A DNA stretch of 64,000 bases, from positions 3,139,501-3,203,500 of the forward strand of contig JBBPUQ010000007.1 in NCBI GenBank assembly GCA_038501195.1. The letters are read 5' to 3'. Positions within the stretch are counted from its first letter, which is position 1. Each line of letters begins with the position of its first letter. This document shows, piece by piece, positions 23,950 to 35,326 of the stretch. The position numbers and the translations under genes are program-made. The notes beneath the pieces are model-generated. The model was not told the origin of the DNA, did not search any database, and saw only the letters and a list, made by a program, of their open reading frames with translations. The stretch comes from Nemania diffusa (lineage: Eukaryota; Ascomycota; Sordariomycetes; Xylariales; Xylariaceae).

Positions 23950-24710
23950 GGCGGCTTTCCAACAGCTCGACATCTGCTTCCGCCTCTGTATTTCCTAGAC
24001 AATGTTACACATCGGCAAAGGGAGAGCGCCATGCTCGGATTTAACGAGTAGAATGCTAGACATTTTTGTTTGTTGTATATACTCCGAGTTAAGAGGCGGC
24101 CGCCGATACGGAGATTACCACCGGTCGGCGGACCGAAGATTACTAGAATAGGTAATCTTGTACTATTAACCCGTCCCTACCAGCCCTTAATCCGGTCCTT
24201 AACCCGTGAGCTGACGCGGGACTACTGGCCAGTACAGTCTTCTTAGAACATTTGAGTATTTGCTGTTCCGACTTGTTAGAATTGCACTGTTTATCATTAT
24301 TCTGTACTCCGATAATATATATTAATACCATCTTAATACAAGCCTGCGGTTGGTTTCACAGACCTTAAAGGGAAAAATCATCTGACATACATGATCGGAT
24401 TGTGCAAGCTCGTAGTTAACATAGGCTTTCTTGAATTATATCTACTAAAATCTATGCTATAACTTAGGTAATAAGTAGTTTACCTAATAATTTCGAGCTC
24501 AAAGGGACGAGATTCTAATGCTTTACACTATCAGGTTAGTTAGTGAGGCATGCATATTAGTTGAGCCGGTAGAATATGGCACGGAGTACTATTTAAGTAA
24601 TGTGTATTGTCGACCGATGGAACCTAGCCGATTGAATCTAGTTAGGAGTCTTGGATGGCGTAAGTAGTAGATCATCGGATGTACCGGGAGTAGTAGATGA
24701 AGCACTTGCT
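23950..24710. other. Intergenic
   Basis: No gene supported. The part 24060-24600 is moderately AT-rich with mixed short tracts. No repeats or RNA genes recognised. Confidence 0.45.
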
Positions 24711-26165
24711 TCAGCTTGCAATACTGTCGTCCGGCTTTTGTTTCTCCTCCCCCACAGCTCCAGGCTCTGGGGGCGGAGCTGACCACCTCGATTCGTCGAG
24801 CGAGTTCTTTGTTAGGCCTTCCTCTGCGTTATCCCCTTCTACCTCTACTAGATTATCCGCATTTTGTGTCATACGGGGTTCTTGAGCCTCCAATTGCGTA
24901 GTACCGACCTCTTGAATGTCACTATCAACTGTGGTGTCCTTAGGCCCTCTCGCTGCCTCTTCCTCGGTGTTCTCTATCGGGGTATCTTCATCCGTTCTCA
25001 GTTTTCCGCCCTTCCTTGTAGGAATGACTTGCATAAACGCAGCACCCCAATCGCCCGTCTCCAACCACTTTAGCATGATTTCCACGACATGATTGGTAGC
25101 TAAAATATGCCTATGCTGTAAAACCATGTACTCGCCGATGGGCAGTTTTGCTGTCCTGACGTTCTTTTCTCGTGCGATTCGATAGCAGAGGCCCTTCTCT
25201 CTATTTTTGTCGATGATGCCACCGACAACATAGGTAGTGTTCGGTTCTAAGCGATCGAGTGTGTGCGGCGAATCGGCAGTTAGGTAGACTATGGACTTAT
25301 CCACATCTTCCGCCTCCGGCTCGGGAATTGGTGTGGGCTTAGAATTCATCGTATTCGATGGCGTAGGAGACGCCGACGGAGCAGGATCCCCAGAAGAGCT
25401 ATGTTTTAGCAGATCAATCATTTCGCCGTCGCTCGGTCCCACCATAGCCTCTTTTGCTTCGTTGGCGACCTCGACGAAGTCACCAGCGCATAATTTAATG
25501 CCTTTCCATTTCAAGTGCTGGTTCTCCAATACTGTCTCGTTCCTTTCCTTCATGACACCACCATACGAGCTGACGTACAGGTGCACCGGATGCCGGGCTC
25601 CCTTGTTGTCGGAATAGCACCGGGTTACCTGGCTCGACAGCGATATCAACTCTCCCTCCAGCATGTACTTCTCGAACTGGCAATCGATGACGATGGAGAC
25701 AGGAACTCGGATACGGGGATGCGACTTCTTTTCTCGGCGATCGTCGCTCGGGATGAACTCTCTGCCTTCGGCGGCGGCAGCGGCTACCTCTTCCTCCCTC
25801 TTGACACGCTTTCGTGCTTGTTTTTCTTGGCGCTTGTCCCTGCGCTTCAGTCGCCTGTCCACTTTATTCTCTTCCCATTTCTGCCGCCTCTTTAGCTTCT
25901 TCAGCTGGCTTTTGCTCATTGGAACCGCCTCGTCCGATGCGCCGACAGGTAGGGGGGTATCGGTATCGCCATTTGATTGGCCGTCGTCGAGAGGCACATC
26001 GTCACCAAAAATTTCATCTTCGGCTGGTCGCTTCACACCTTGTTTCCCGTTAGATAGGTTACTTGTGTCGGCAGGGCAGACCAACTCGACCTCTTCGTTG
26101 ACTGCGGATTTTTCGGAGGCAACAGATTCGGGAAGTATAGCCTCCGAGGCAGCCATCTTATACAA
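24711..26165 (-). CDS. TRM10: tRNA (guanine-9-N1)-methyltransferase, Trm10 family
   Basis: A 484-aa single-exon protein of the SPOUT-fold Trm10 family, which methylates N1 of purine 9 in tRNA using S-adenosylmethionine. The N-terminus is acidic, then a strongly basic segment (KLKRRQKWEENKVDRRLKRR), as usual for Trm10. The catalytic domain starts at IVIDCQFEKYM; YVSSYGG follows the first half. The conserved core YVVGGIIDKNREKGLCYRI and RTAKLPIGEYM are the cofactor-binding loops. An acidic C-terminal tail follows. An insertion rich in Ser/Pro (roughly between MVGPSDGEM and DKSIVYLTADS) separates the halves. An alternative start three codons downstream is possible (MYKMAAS). The gene is divergent from MSH2 across 647 bp. 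Confidence 0.93.
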   Translation of the reverse strand: MYKMAASEAILPESVASEKSAVNEEVELVCPADTSNLSNGKQGVKRPAEDEIFGDDVPLDDGQSNGDTDTPLPVGASDEAVPMSKSQLKKLKRRQKWEENKVDRRLKRRDKRQEKQARKRVKREEEVAAAAAEGREFIPSDDRREKKSHPRIRVPVSIVIDCQFEKYMLEGELISLSSQVTRCYSDNKGARHPVHLYVSSYGGVMKERNETVLENQHLKWKGIKLCAGDFVEVANEAKEAMVGPSDGEMIDLLKHSSSGDPAPSASPTPSNTMNSKPTPIPEPEAEDVDKSIVYLTADSPHTLDRLEPNTTYVVGGIIDKNREKGLCYRIAREKNVRTAKLPIGEYMVLQHRHILATNHVVEIMLKWLETGDWGAAFMQVIPTRKGGKLRTDEDTPIENTEEEAARGPKDTTVDSDIQEVGTTQLEAQEPRMTQNADNLVEVEGDNAEEGLTKNSLDESRWSAPPPEPGAVGEEKQKPDDSIAS

Positions 26166-26812
26166 GACTTTCTAGTTGAGTTTCTTAGTGTAAATAAAAT
26201 ACCTCCAGAAAGTGGCGGGTAGATGGCTGCGATCATACTTGGTGAGATTGGTTGATCCTAATAGCGACAATTGATTAAAAAGAGAGAATTTTGAAGTGCT
26301 GCCCCGCCGTACTTGTAGGATAGCTAGTCTAGATACCTACCTAATTCCGTGCCTGCCCTACCGGTTTAAAGCCCCTCGCAACAAGAGGACCTATGTAGGT
26401 ACCTATTTAAGCATTTATCCCTGCAAGCAATGCTAGTTCGGGTAGGTACATGTCTACATACATAGTATTACATTAGGTAGGTGGTCCCTGCGGCACTAGA
26501 CTTGCCAGGGGTGTTAGCGCGTTCCGTCGCGTCTTCCAGCTTTTAATTGATTCCAGGACGCGACATCGCATGTCTTATCTACAACACTTATCTTCCCTAA
26601 TGTGATACTGAGTCTATACTTGTAATACCAATACTACATTGGCACCAAACGACTCGGGTTTACCATCCTTTTAAGCTGATTCAGACATACAGTTTGGATT
26701 TGAGGAATGGTTCAAGATACTAGTGATATTTGACGTTATTCTTGTTGCAATTGCATTTGCAGTGTTTTCGTTCTTGTTTCCTGCGCTGTTCGTTCATCAT
26801 ACGTGACCCATC
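26166..26812. other. Divergent promoter region of TRM10 and MSH2
   Basis: A 647-bp spacer with no coding frame. It contains TACCTA/TAGGTA motifs near 26334-26342, 26395-26405 and 26440-26480. Both flanking genes are basic housekeeping genes. Confidence 0.5.
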
Positions 26813-29734
26813 ATGTCCTCACGACCAGAATTAAAGGTACGCTCCCCTACTTTGTCTTGCGAAGCCAGTCAAGCATCTAATTAATGTGGCATAGGTTGAC
26901 GACGAACATGGGTTCATTCGCTATTTCAAGTCACTGCCAACCGACGGCGAAGACACCGTGCGCATCTTTGACCGAGGCGACTGGTACACAGCCCATGGTG
27001 AAGATGCGAACTTCATTGCCCGGACCGTGAGACAGCCCCGATAACCTGAGCCCCGTCCGGGACTTTATTACATACTCTGTAGTCATACTGACACTACGAA
27101 CAGGTCTACAAGACCACCTCCGTAGTCCGACAACTCGGCCGAAACGATGCCAGCGGTCTAGCGTCAGTGACCATGACCGTCACCGTGTTCCGACAGTTCC
27201 TTCGAGAAGCCCTCTTCAAGCTCGGCAAGCGAATCGAAATATTTGCAAATACAGGCGCCCGCATGAATTGGAAGATCATCAAACAGGCATCGCCCGGCAA
27301 TCTGCAAGACGTGGAGGACGAGCTGGGTGGCCAGTTCGACTCGGCACCCATGATCATGGCCGTCAAGATATCAGCAAAAGCGAACGAGGCGAGGAGCGTG
27401 GGTGTCTGTTTTGCCGATGCCAGCGTTAGGGAGTTAGGTGTCAGTGAGTTTCTCGACAACGATTTATACTCGAACTTCGAGGCTCTCCTCATCCAACTCG
27501 GCGTCAAGGAATGCCTAATCCAGATCGACAAGGCCGAGAAAGACCGGGATCCTGAATTGGCCAAGATTCGTCACATAATTGATAATTGTGGAATCGCTGC
27601 AGCGGAGAGGTCAGCTGGCGACTTTGGCACCAAAGATATCGAACAAGATTTGGCACGGCTGCTGAAGGACGAACGATCTGCCACCACGCTCCCGCAGACG
27701 GACCTCAAGCTGGCTATGGGTTCCGCCGCGGCCTTGATCAAGTATCTCAGTGTGCTACAGGACCCCTCCAACTTTGGTCAATACCAGTTGTATCAGCATG
27801 ACTTGTCACAGTTTATGAAGTTAGATGCAGCCGCGTTGAAAGCGCTGAACCTAATGCCTGGTCCGCGCGACGGATCAAAGAATATGAGCTTATTCGGATT
27901 GCTCAACCACTGCAAAACTCCCCTAGGAAGTCGGTTATTATCGCAGTGGCTCAAGCAGCCACTCATGAGCAAAGAAGAGATTGAAAAGCGGCAGCAGCTA
28001 GTCGAAGCTTTTGTTAATGATACAGAGCTACGGCAAACTATGCAAGAAGAGCACCTAAAATCGGTGCCAGATCTCTACCGCTTGTCGAAGCGGTTTCAGC
28101 GCAATAAAGCTAACCTAGAGGATGTTGTGAGAGCCTACCAGGTCGTCATTCGGCTGCCTGGATTTTTAGGCACTCTAGAAGGGATCATGGACGAAGTCTA
28201 CAAGGACCCGCTAGACGAGGCGTATACGAACAAATTAAGGGGCCTTAGCGATAGCCTAGGAAAGCTTGCCGATATGGTTGAGACTACAGTTGACCTCGAG
28301 GCGCTCGACAATCACGAGTTTATCATTAAGCCAGAATTTGACGACAGTCTACGGATTGTTCGAAAGAAGCTCGACAGGCTTCGGTCTGATATGGACAAGG
28401 AATTCCGAAACGCCGCAGATGACCTAAGTCAGGAAGAGAACAAAAAGATCTTCTTGGAAAATCACAAGGTTCATGGTTGGTGCATGCGATTGACAAGGAC
28501 GGAAGCTGGATGTATCCGCAACAACGCCAAGTACCAAGAGTGTTCCACGCAGAAGAACGGTGTCTACTTTACTACAAAAACGCTACAGAGCTACCGGCGA
28601 GAGTTTGACCAACTATCACAGACTTATAACAGAACTCAGAGCAGCTTAGTCAGTGAGGTTGTCGGAGTGGCAGCATCGTACTGCCCAGTGTTAGAGCAGC
28701 TCGCTGGCGTACTAGCTCATCTCGATGTCATCGTGTCTTTCGCTCACTGTTCAGTCCATGCCCCTACCTCATACGTTCGGCCAAAGATACATAGTCGAGG
28801 CAAAGGGTCAACTATTCTGAAGGAAGCTCGTCATCCGTGCATGGAGATGCAAGATGACATTCAATTTATCACGAACGATCTCGAGATGAAGCGAGACGAA
28901 TCCTCATTTTTGATCATCACGGGACCAAACATGGGAGGTAAATCGACATACATCCGCCAGATCGGCGTCATCGCTCTGATGGCGCAGATAGGCTGCTTCG
29001 TCCCCTGCTCCGAGGCCGAACTCACCATCTTCGACTCGATCCTCGCCCGAGTCGGCGCAAGCGATTCGCAGCTAAAGGGAGTGTCCACATTCATGGCGGA
29101 AATGCTCGAGACAGCCAACATCCTGAAGTCAGCAACCAACGAGTCCCTGATCATCATCGACGAATTAGGCCGCGGCACGTCCACGTACGACGGATTCGGC
29201 CTGGCATGGGCCATCTCGGAGCACATCGTTAAGGAGATCGGCTGCTTCGCCACCTTCGCGACGCACTTCCACGAGCTCACGGCGCTCGCCGACCAGTACC
29301 CCCAAGTGCGCAACCTGCACGTCACAGCTCACATCTCGGGCTCCGAGTCCAGCGGCACGCCCGACGCCGACAGCGCCAAGCGCGAGGTCACGCTACTCTA
29401 CAAGGTCGAGCCCGGCATCTGCGACCAGTCCTTCGGCATCCACGTGGCGGAGCTCGTGCGCTTCCCGGACAAGGTGGTGCGCATGGCCAAGCGCAAGGCG
29501 GACGAGCTCGAGGACTTCACGGCCAAGCACGAAGATGGCTTAGGCCTACAGTACGGCAAGCAGGATGTTGAGGAGGGCAGCGCGCGCCTCAAGGCCGTGC
29601 TCGTCAAGTGGAAGGACGAGGTCCGGGCTGGCCAGATGAGCAAGGAGCAGATGGTTGCGCGCATGCGCGAGCTCGTCTTGGCGGACGAGAGGCTGCTTGC
29701 TAATCCGTTCTTTGCTGCTGTTAAGGCGCTGTGA
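26813..29734 (+). CDS. MSH2: DNA mismatch repair protein MSH2
   Basis: A 928-aa MutS homologue, the common subunit of MutS-alpha and MutS-beta, which recognises mismatches and small loops in nuclear DNA. Exons are 26813-26836 (only 24 nt, MSSRPELK), 26895-27026 and 27104-29734; introns of 58 and 77 bp. The N-terminal mismatch-binding domain lacks the Phe-x-Glu signature, as in other MSH2 proteins. The ATPase carries Walker A GPNMGGKST (~659-667), then DSQLKGVSTFMAEM, Walker B IIIDELGRGTSTYDGFGLAW (~736-755) and the switch ATHFHEL. The C-terminal helix-turn-helix follows. Length is normal for fungal MSH2. The first ATG is set by the spliced 24-nt exon. GC content rises in the last ~800 bp. Confidence 0.97.
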
Positions 29735-30316
29735 TTCTTGCTGAGGGTTGTTGGTATTTTGGCCTCTTCCTCTCTGGTTCTGCCGAGCTATGTAATGTGC
29801 GTGTCTTGTCTGGCGTTCGGAAAGGGAGAAAAGCGAAAGGGAAAATGTAGGAGGATTCATGCTACCGGTCTTTGCGGTATATTGTAATATCGGAATTCAT
29901 GTGAGATGCAACCAAACACTTGGCGGGCTTGTAACGCCTTCACGTTGCTAGGATTGCTGTAGAGAAATAATTGTTCGGACAAGACCGAAATAAATATATG
30001 TCAGAATCAACAGACGATAGCCGCTTACCTAGACTTTTGTAGAGTACCAACTCGCTTTGTGGTGGGAGTCTCGCGAGAGATGTGCATGTAGTAGTAATAA
30101 GACGATAGCTGCCGTTTTCCCCAGTCTGCGCTCATAGTACGCCTAGATCCTACCTAACTATGAGCCGCGTACATAGAAGCTAGTCGAGAAAGTATACTTT
30201 AACATCCAATCCATATTTGGCCGTTCGTAGCCCTCCTAGCTAATAGTTCGAAGTAAAAAAAGATAATACAAATCAAAATCTAGAATTGGCAATAAAATAT
30301 GCAAAAGAATATTCTT
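29735..30316. other. Intergenic between MSH2 and tRNA-Gly
   Basis: It contains the MSH2 3' end region; ATGTAATGT/TGTAATATC-like AT-rich stretches occur near 29790-29895. No other gene supported. Confidence 0.45.
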
Positions 30317-30387
30317 TGCATCAGCCGTGAATCGAACACGGGGCCCATCGATGGCAACGATGGATTTTACCACTAAACCACTGATGC
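30317..30387 (-). tRNA. tRNA-Gly (anticodon GCC)
   Basis: On the minus strand the cloverleaf is clear: acceptor GCATCAG (30387-30381) pairs with CTGATGC next to discriminator A (30317). The D-arm contains GGTTTAGTGGTAAAATC. The anticodon stem CATCG/CGATG encloses loop TTGCCAT with anticodon GCC. The T-arm reads CCGTG-TTCGATT-CACGG. The B-box GTTCGATTC and A-box TGGTTTAGTGG are present. There is no intron and CCA is not encoded. A short T-run follows downstream on the minus strand. Confidence 0.95.
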
Positions 30388-30793
30388 TGATTGGATCTAT
30401 AATGGTAGACTATCGTAGTAAGCAATATGTACAGGATAGCAACCCCACTGTACCCCCAGGATTTACTACCAAATTTGTCTCCCGTTTTACAAGGTAAATT
30501 AGAGATAATAGTTAGACTGAGGTATAATTTGAGCTAGATATACACTACTCTCCTCGAGGCTACTCGCTAGATATCATCTATTCATTGATAGACCCTTCCA
30601 ATCTATCAGTTGTCACGCCCGAATTCCTATATCCTTCCTATCACGAAGAAACAGTGCGGCTGGTGTTATCAACGAAGTCGTCGAGGAGGACTCGCACTTT
30701 GGAGCAGACACCGTTCTCGGTGCTTTGATTCGTGTCAGTTTTATTATAGGTCATCGACGAGAGAATCCTTACAGTTTCATCCTCTTTGGACGT
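30388..30793. other. Intergenic downstream of the UstYa-like gene
   Basis: After the stop of the UstYa-like gene the same frame stays open for about 50 codons without a family motif. I see no separate gene. Confidence 0.35.
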
Positions 30794-31266
30794 CTATATT
30801 TTGCATCGCTCCAGTGTGTTTCCCGAGTAGAACGAAGTAGTGGTATTCGATAAAATGCGCTTGTCGGCTTCCCATTCCACGACCTGAGCCAAGGCTTCAG
30901 CTTTGTTAGTGTTTAGTCTCTTCGGGAGAGTATGAATGCGGTATCGAAAGTCTACCTACATTCGGCTGCAGCTCCCGAGAAGTCAATGCCGACTTGCCGT
31001 GAGCTGGTTGGTGATCCTCCTCGCCCACCCCTCAATAATAACAGAGTCAAAAGAGCCGCGATAAATAGTAATATCGCTATGTCAATGAACCATATATAGG
31101 GCGTGATCCTTGAGATCAGTGTCTGCCTTTTTGTTGAAATATCGGGGCTGTGATCTGATGTATGCCATTCAGATGTGAATGATTTGGGGATTTGTGCGGT
31201 TGATGATAGTTCTTCCTGGTCATCGGTGACCAGTGCCGCTTCATACTCAGGGGTTCCAGAGTCCAT
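30794..31266 (-). pseudogene. UstYa-like (DUF3328) membrane protein, apparently truncated
   Basis: A two-exon model, 31266-30960 and 30894-30794 (65-bp intron GTAGGT...AAG with CTAAC branch-like site), gives 135 aa. An acidic hydrophilic N-terminus is followed by one membrane helix (IDIAILLFIAALLTLLLL), then VGIDFSGAAAES and QVVEWEADKRIL, an order that resembles the start of UstYa-type proteins that oxidise and cyclise fungal peptides. A TAG then stops translation at TLERCKI, before the two HxxHC motifs of the active site, and those motifs are not seen further on. It is therefore either a remnant or a mis-modelled gene. The resemblance rests on short segments, so the family call is tentative. 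No RiPP precursor with repeated cores was seen nearby. Confidence 0.4.
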
Positions 31267-32531
31267 CTTGATAGAGAGTATAGATATAGTATATTACCAC
31301 GTTTCTACGAAACCCATGCACTTTTATTTTATCCCAGACGGCGACGATAATTGGCGGAATATCGCGAATTGTATAGCAATATCTAATTGCATTATCTGTC
31401 AGTTGCATTTGTGTGACCACATCACCTAGGGATGCCCTGTAGGCTCCTACATTGACACACATCCGAACGAATTAGCGTTAGGTGCCAACACATCATTCAA
31501 TTCATTGGGTATGGATTGGAAATCTTCGATACTGGGGCTCTCGTCCCCTTTCGCCCTATAGGAATAGCGTACTACGCCTCATAGCAGATGCATATCACTC
31601 CGGACTTCCCCATATCTACCTACATACAGTAGGTGGCCGTAAATACAGAGATGACTACTGTCGGTATCCTGGGAAATTTCGATTCGAGGCCGGTTTTTGA
31701 GGAATTTCGCAAGTACCAGCTCTATGTAATATCAAACTACTCCAGTAATCCGTATAATAATATGAAGTAGACTAGGACATTTTACCCCAGGTCCGCGAGT
31801 GAAAGGTATATCATCACTCTAGGATTTGCCATAATAAAGCGTCAAGTCCCCCGGCATAATCCAAGATTCGTAGTAAGGGGTGTAGCTGCCAGCTGAAATG
31901 TATAGGTGCAAGTGCAAGTGTGATTCTTTTCGTCCTGCGTAAAATATGGAAATTTTAAGGATCTAAGCCGAGGTCTAAGATTCTAACTACGTAAGAACTG
32001 ACGTCTGAATGTTAGGAAAGATGAGGTCGTATGACATTCGTGATCGGTTATTGTATTATTACACCTCATTAGGCCGGCAGGCTGCCGGCTACGACCCAGA
32101 CGGCTAGGAGGGCCACCGATCTCGTTTTATCGTGGGCGAGCAACGCGCGTAGAGTGTCGGGGACAATGAAGAGCCTGTTCGTTTAGCTGCGATGAAGCAA
32201 CATCTAAAAAGCATGAACCCCGCGCTTCATCTATCACTAGCGTGCGAGTAGGAATCTCGAATCCCGAAAGTAAGCAGCCTGTGATGAAAAGTGGCATCAG
32301 GGGTATCTATATTCTACACCATTTTCGACAAACTAGCTGCCACGCCTCCTTCCCATCCATACCAAAGCCACCACCAAAGACGAACCCGAAGCCCATTATC
32401 TATATATATATATATCCCCACCAAAAAGAGCCCAGCCTCGAGCCCTCAAAAGCCCGAATCTACCCTTCGCGTGTACTCGATATCTAACCTCTCTGGCCAA
32501 ATATATGTATGCAAGTATGTATGTATCTATC
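31267..32531. other. Intergenic
   Basis: No supported gene. It contains TA repeats near 32400-32414 (TATATATATATA) and a TATGTATG tract near 32502-32525. The HET gene's 3' end borders it. Confidence 0.45.
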
Positions 32532-34640
32532 CTACACAACGCGCAGCACAGTCTCCTGCCTATGCACCTTCATGAACTCGCCATCCATGATCCCAAAAAC
32601 GTACACCTCACCCACAAGGCGATGCGTCGCCGTCGCCTCCTCGCTGTCGTTCTCGCTGTTACGCCGGAACGCGAACGGCACGGCCGAGCCGTACGGGATG
32701 GCAACCGTGTCCCCGACAGCGAGGTCCGCAGGCCCGAGGCCGACATACCCATTTTGAGAACGGAACGGCCTGCGCCCGGCCATGCGCGCCATGGCGGTGA
32801 GGTACGGCACGCTCGGGCCCGGCGCGGTCTTCTCTGCTTCTCGCTCTTTCTCCTTCTCCTTCTCCGCCGGCGCGGCAGAGCTGCCGTCCTCCCCCGCAGG
32901 CCCGTCGTCATCATCGCTCGCAGCGGCATTCTCAGCCGGAAACAGCGCCTCAACAGTCCGCCTATACCCCTCCACGCTCGCCGACGCCGCGCGCGCGAAC
33001 GCGCCCCCGCTCCCAACCTCGACGTCGCCGACGGGGATCTTCGCCAACGCGACAGCGGCCTGCGCCGCGAAGTACGGCGAGCTCAGCGACGCGGTCGAGT
33101 CCCCCCAGAAGTGTCTGATCTCGTCCAGGTACGCGCGCTGCTGCGCCGGCGTCCCGAGGTCTTCTTCGGGCTCGTATGCCGCGCCGACCTCCTGCACGCG
33201 ATCGACGACGCCGGCCTTGAGGGCGATCTGCCCGGGCGTGGCGGTGTTGTCGCCGCGGTAGAAGCGCGCGTCGGCGGGCCCGCAGGCGTTGAAAGGGCGT
33301 TCTGCGGCGGGGCCGAGGTGTGAGGGGGGTAGATGCACGTTCTCCCAGTCCACGGCCCACGACGTGCGCTCTGCGTCCGTGGCGCCGCGCGTGCCGCGCG
33401 CGAGCTGCAGGACGCGCGGGTGTTTGCGCAGGAAGGCGGCTGCGGTCTCGGCGTACACTTCGTTGACGTCCTTGGCGTAGTCCACCTTGATGTCGAGCTC
33501 CGCGGCGTCGGTGGCCAGGCACGCGAGGGCGTAGACGCGGTCGCGCGCGTCGCGGATGCGGAGGGGGAGTTGCTTGTCTGCGGCGGCGGGGACGGCGAAG
33601 AATTGGGTTAGGAGCGTCAGGAGGGGGTTGTCGGGCGATTTCAGCCACGAGTCCGCGTCCTTGCGATGCTCGTCGCGGCGCCCGAGGACGCGCAGCGCGG
33701 CCGACTGCGAGAGGTTGGAGACCTCCTCGCTGCTTAGCACGGCGGTCTGCGCGCTGGGCGACGTGGGGTTCGTGGCGGAGGCGAGCCATTTCGAGTAGGT
33801 CAGGTGGTTGATGATGTGGTCCAGGGCCCGGGCGGCGGAGTAGAAGTGGTCGAGCGCTAGGCCGTGACCCCCGCAGACGACGAGACCTTTGCTGGACAGG
33901 CAGAGCTCGACGAGGGACCATAGGTCCATCCAGTATTCACGCTCCATGAGGGCTTTGAGCGGCGCCCGGAGCGACTCTAGCTCTTTCTGTAGTTCCAGCG
34001 GCTCCTTGTGCCCGGGGGACACGGCAGGGCCTGAATGGACGAATCTGGACGGAAGAATCTTCTGCGCGAGCTGGTGTCCTAGTTGGGGGGTCCAGTTGGC
34101 CACGTAGGCGCTCAGGGTAAGCTGTTCCTCAGAAAGCCGCCTTAGGACTTTCATAGCCTCGTCGCTCCTGTCTGCCGCTGTGCCCAACCATATGAACGTT
34201 TTCTCCGCTGTGGTAAAGATCTGTGCCAATTGAGCAACCTGTACGGACTTCTCTCTCTCATTCTCATCTGCATGGTTGATGCAGAGCGCATCGATCCAGA
34301 CGACAATTGGTTCGGTCTCATTCTGAAGACTATAAAGGACTTCAAATAGGCCCGTGGAGACAGGAACGGCGGCTCCGTTCACAAGCACCGATTTAGTCTC
34401 GTCCACTGCATCCGTCGCGGACCAGCGGTGTGAAACAGCTGTGAATTGCGGGTGGTCCTTCAGTTCCGCCAGCCTTAAGAAACAATGTATCGTATCGGGC
34501 GGCGCTTCTGACCGCGAGGCCGTGTACTGCCGCGGCTGGATTGTGAGTAAGCGAATGCGGCCATTCTTCTCCTTCAACCTCGTCTGGAGGTAAAGGTGTT
34601 GTCTCCAGGCTCCCTCAGGCTCGGGGACTATGTTGGCCAT
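32532..34640 (-). CDS. HET-domain protein (heterokaryon incompatibility type)
   Basis: A 702-aa single-exon protein of the HET family, whose members trigger cell death after fusion of unlike fungal strains. The HET core is visible near the N-terminus: FTAVSHRWSA (block 1), then VVWIDALCINHADENEREKS (block 2) and QLAQIFTTAEKTFIWLG (block 3). The C-terminal region ends with the usual trailing module: GRRPFRSQNGYVGLGP, GDTVAIPYGSAVPFAFR and GEVYVFGIMDGE. The frame is open to 34769, but the ATG at 34640 gives the expected start. A lysine/glutamate run (EKEKEKERE) lies in the C-terminal third. The C-terminal two thirds are much more GC-rich than the HET core. Its own incompatibility function is not proven. 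Confidence 0.88.
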   Translation of the reverse strand: MANIVPEPEGAWRQHLYLQTRLKEKNGRIRLLTIQPRQYTASRSEAPPDTIHCFLRLAELKDHPQFTAVSHRWSATDAVDETKSVLVNGAAVPVSTGLFEVLYSLQNETEPIVVWIDALCINHADENEREKSVQVAQLAQIFTTAEKTFIWLGTAADRSDEAMKVLRRLSEEQLTLSAYVANWTPQLGHQLAQKILPSRFVHSGPAVSPGHKEPLELQKELESLRAPLKALMEREYWMDLWSLVELCLSSKGLVVCGGHGLALDHFYSAARALDHIINHLTYSKWLASATNPTSPSAQTAVLSSEEVSNLSQSAALRVLGRRDEHRKDADSWLKSPDNPLLTLLTQFFAVPAAADKQLPLRIRDARDRVYALACLATDAAELDIKVDYAKDVNEVYAETAAAFLRKHPRVLQLARGTRGATDAERTSWAVDWENVHLPPSHLGPAAERPFNACGPADARFYRGDNTATPGQIALKAGVVDRVQEVGAAYEPEEDLGTPAQQRAYLDEIRHFWGDSTASLSSPYFAAQAAVALAKIPVGDVEVGSGGAFARAASASVEGYRRTVEALFPAENAAASDDDDGPAGEDGSSAAPAEKEKEKEREAEKTAPGPSVPYLTAMARMAGRRPFRSQNGYVGLGPADLAVGDTVAIPYGSAVPFAFRRNSENDSEEATATHRLVGEVYVFGIMDGEFMKVHRQETVLRVV

Positions 34641-35326
34641 TTTCGGGAGATATCCAGCCAGGTTAGAAGAGTGATATCTATCGAAAACAAAGGACGGGTT
34701 GACACGTCGATTTGGGACATTCTTATGCGAGATCGCAGGATGGAAAGGGGCCACAATTATCCATGTCACCTGGGGCAGTGTGGTAGGTGGTACTTATCAT
34801 GGAAGCCTAGTGCAGGTGGGATCGTAAGTCGCATAGATATTGATATATACATAAATCAAGTCAATATTGAGGAAAAATATCTGTATACAAAGTACATTGC
34901 AGTTAGGTGCTCCACTACATCTTACGTTTCCTTACATACATAGGTACTTCGCCCACTAGATAAATATAGACTACCAACATAACATTCTATAATTAATTGA
35001 AGATCTTCGTTGCCCCAGTCTGCCTAACCTAGTGATACTGTTAGTTCTGTTGGTGGCGACACATGGTTTTTTATATATTTCACGTATTCAACTGTTTCAT
35101 AATCAAGTGATACGTATACCACCAATATATTAAAATATCAAACATTACGGCTCCTACTACTAAATTAACGAGGAAATGCTGTTGTATATAGACCTGTCGT
35201 CTGGCACTTAAAATGCCGCCCGTAGACCCTCAAAGCTGTAGGCTAGAAATAGTGGAAATGGCAATGCTTTTTAACTAACCTAATATGATTTCTACCGTTA
35301 GGTTAACGTCTGCGTCCCAAGAAGGA
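34641..35326. other. Intergenic, AT-rich
   Basis: Between the HET gene start and the 3' end of the 2EXR gene. The part 34840-35170 is AT-rich without recognised repeats. No gene supported. Confidence 0.45.

Noticed and set aside
30388..32531. A RiPP precursor peptide near the UstYa-like gene
   Set aside because: No repeated core peptides with Lys-Arg sites were found in frames of this region.
33000..33921. A 319-codon minus-strand frame overlapping the HET gene in another phase
   Set aside because: Arg-rich product from a GC-rich region; the HET frame explains the segment with clear conserved blocks.
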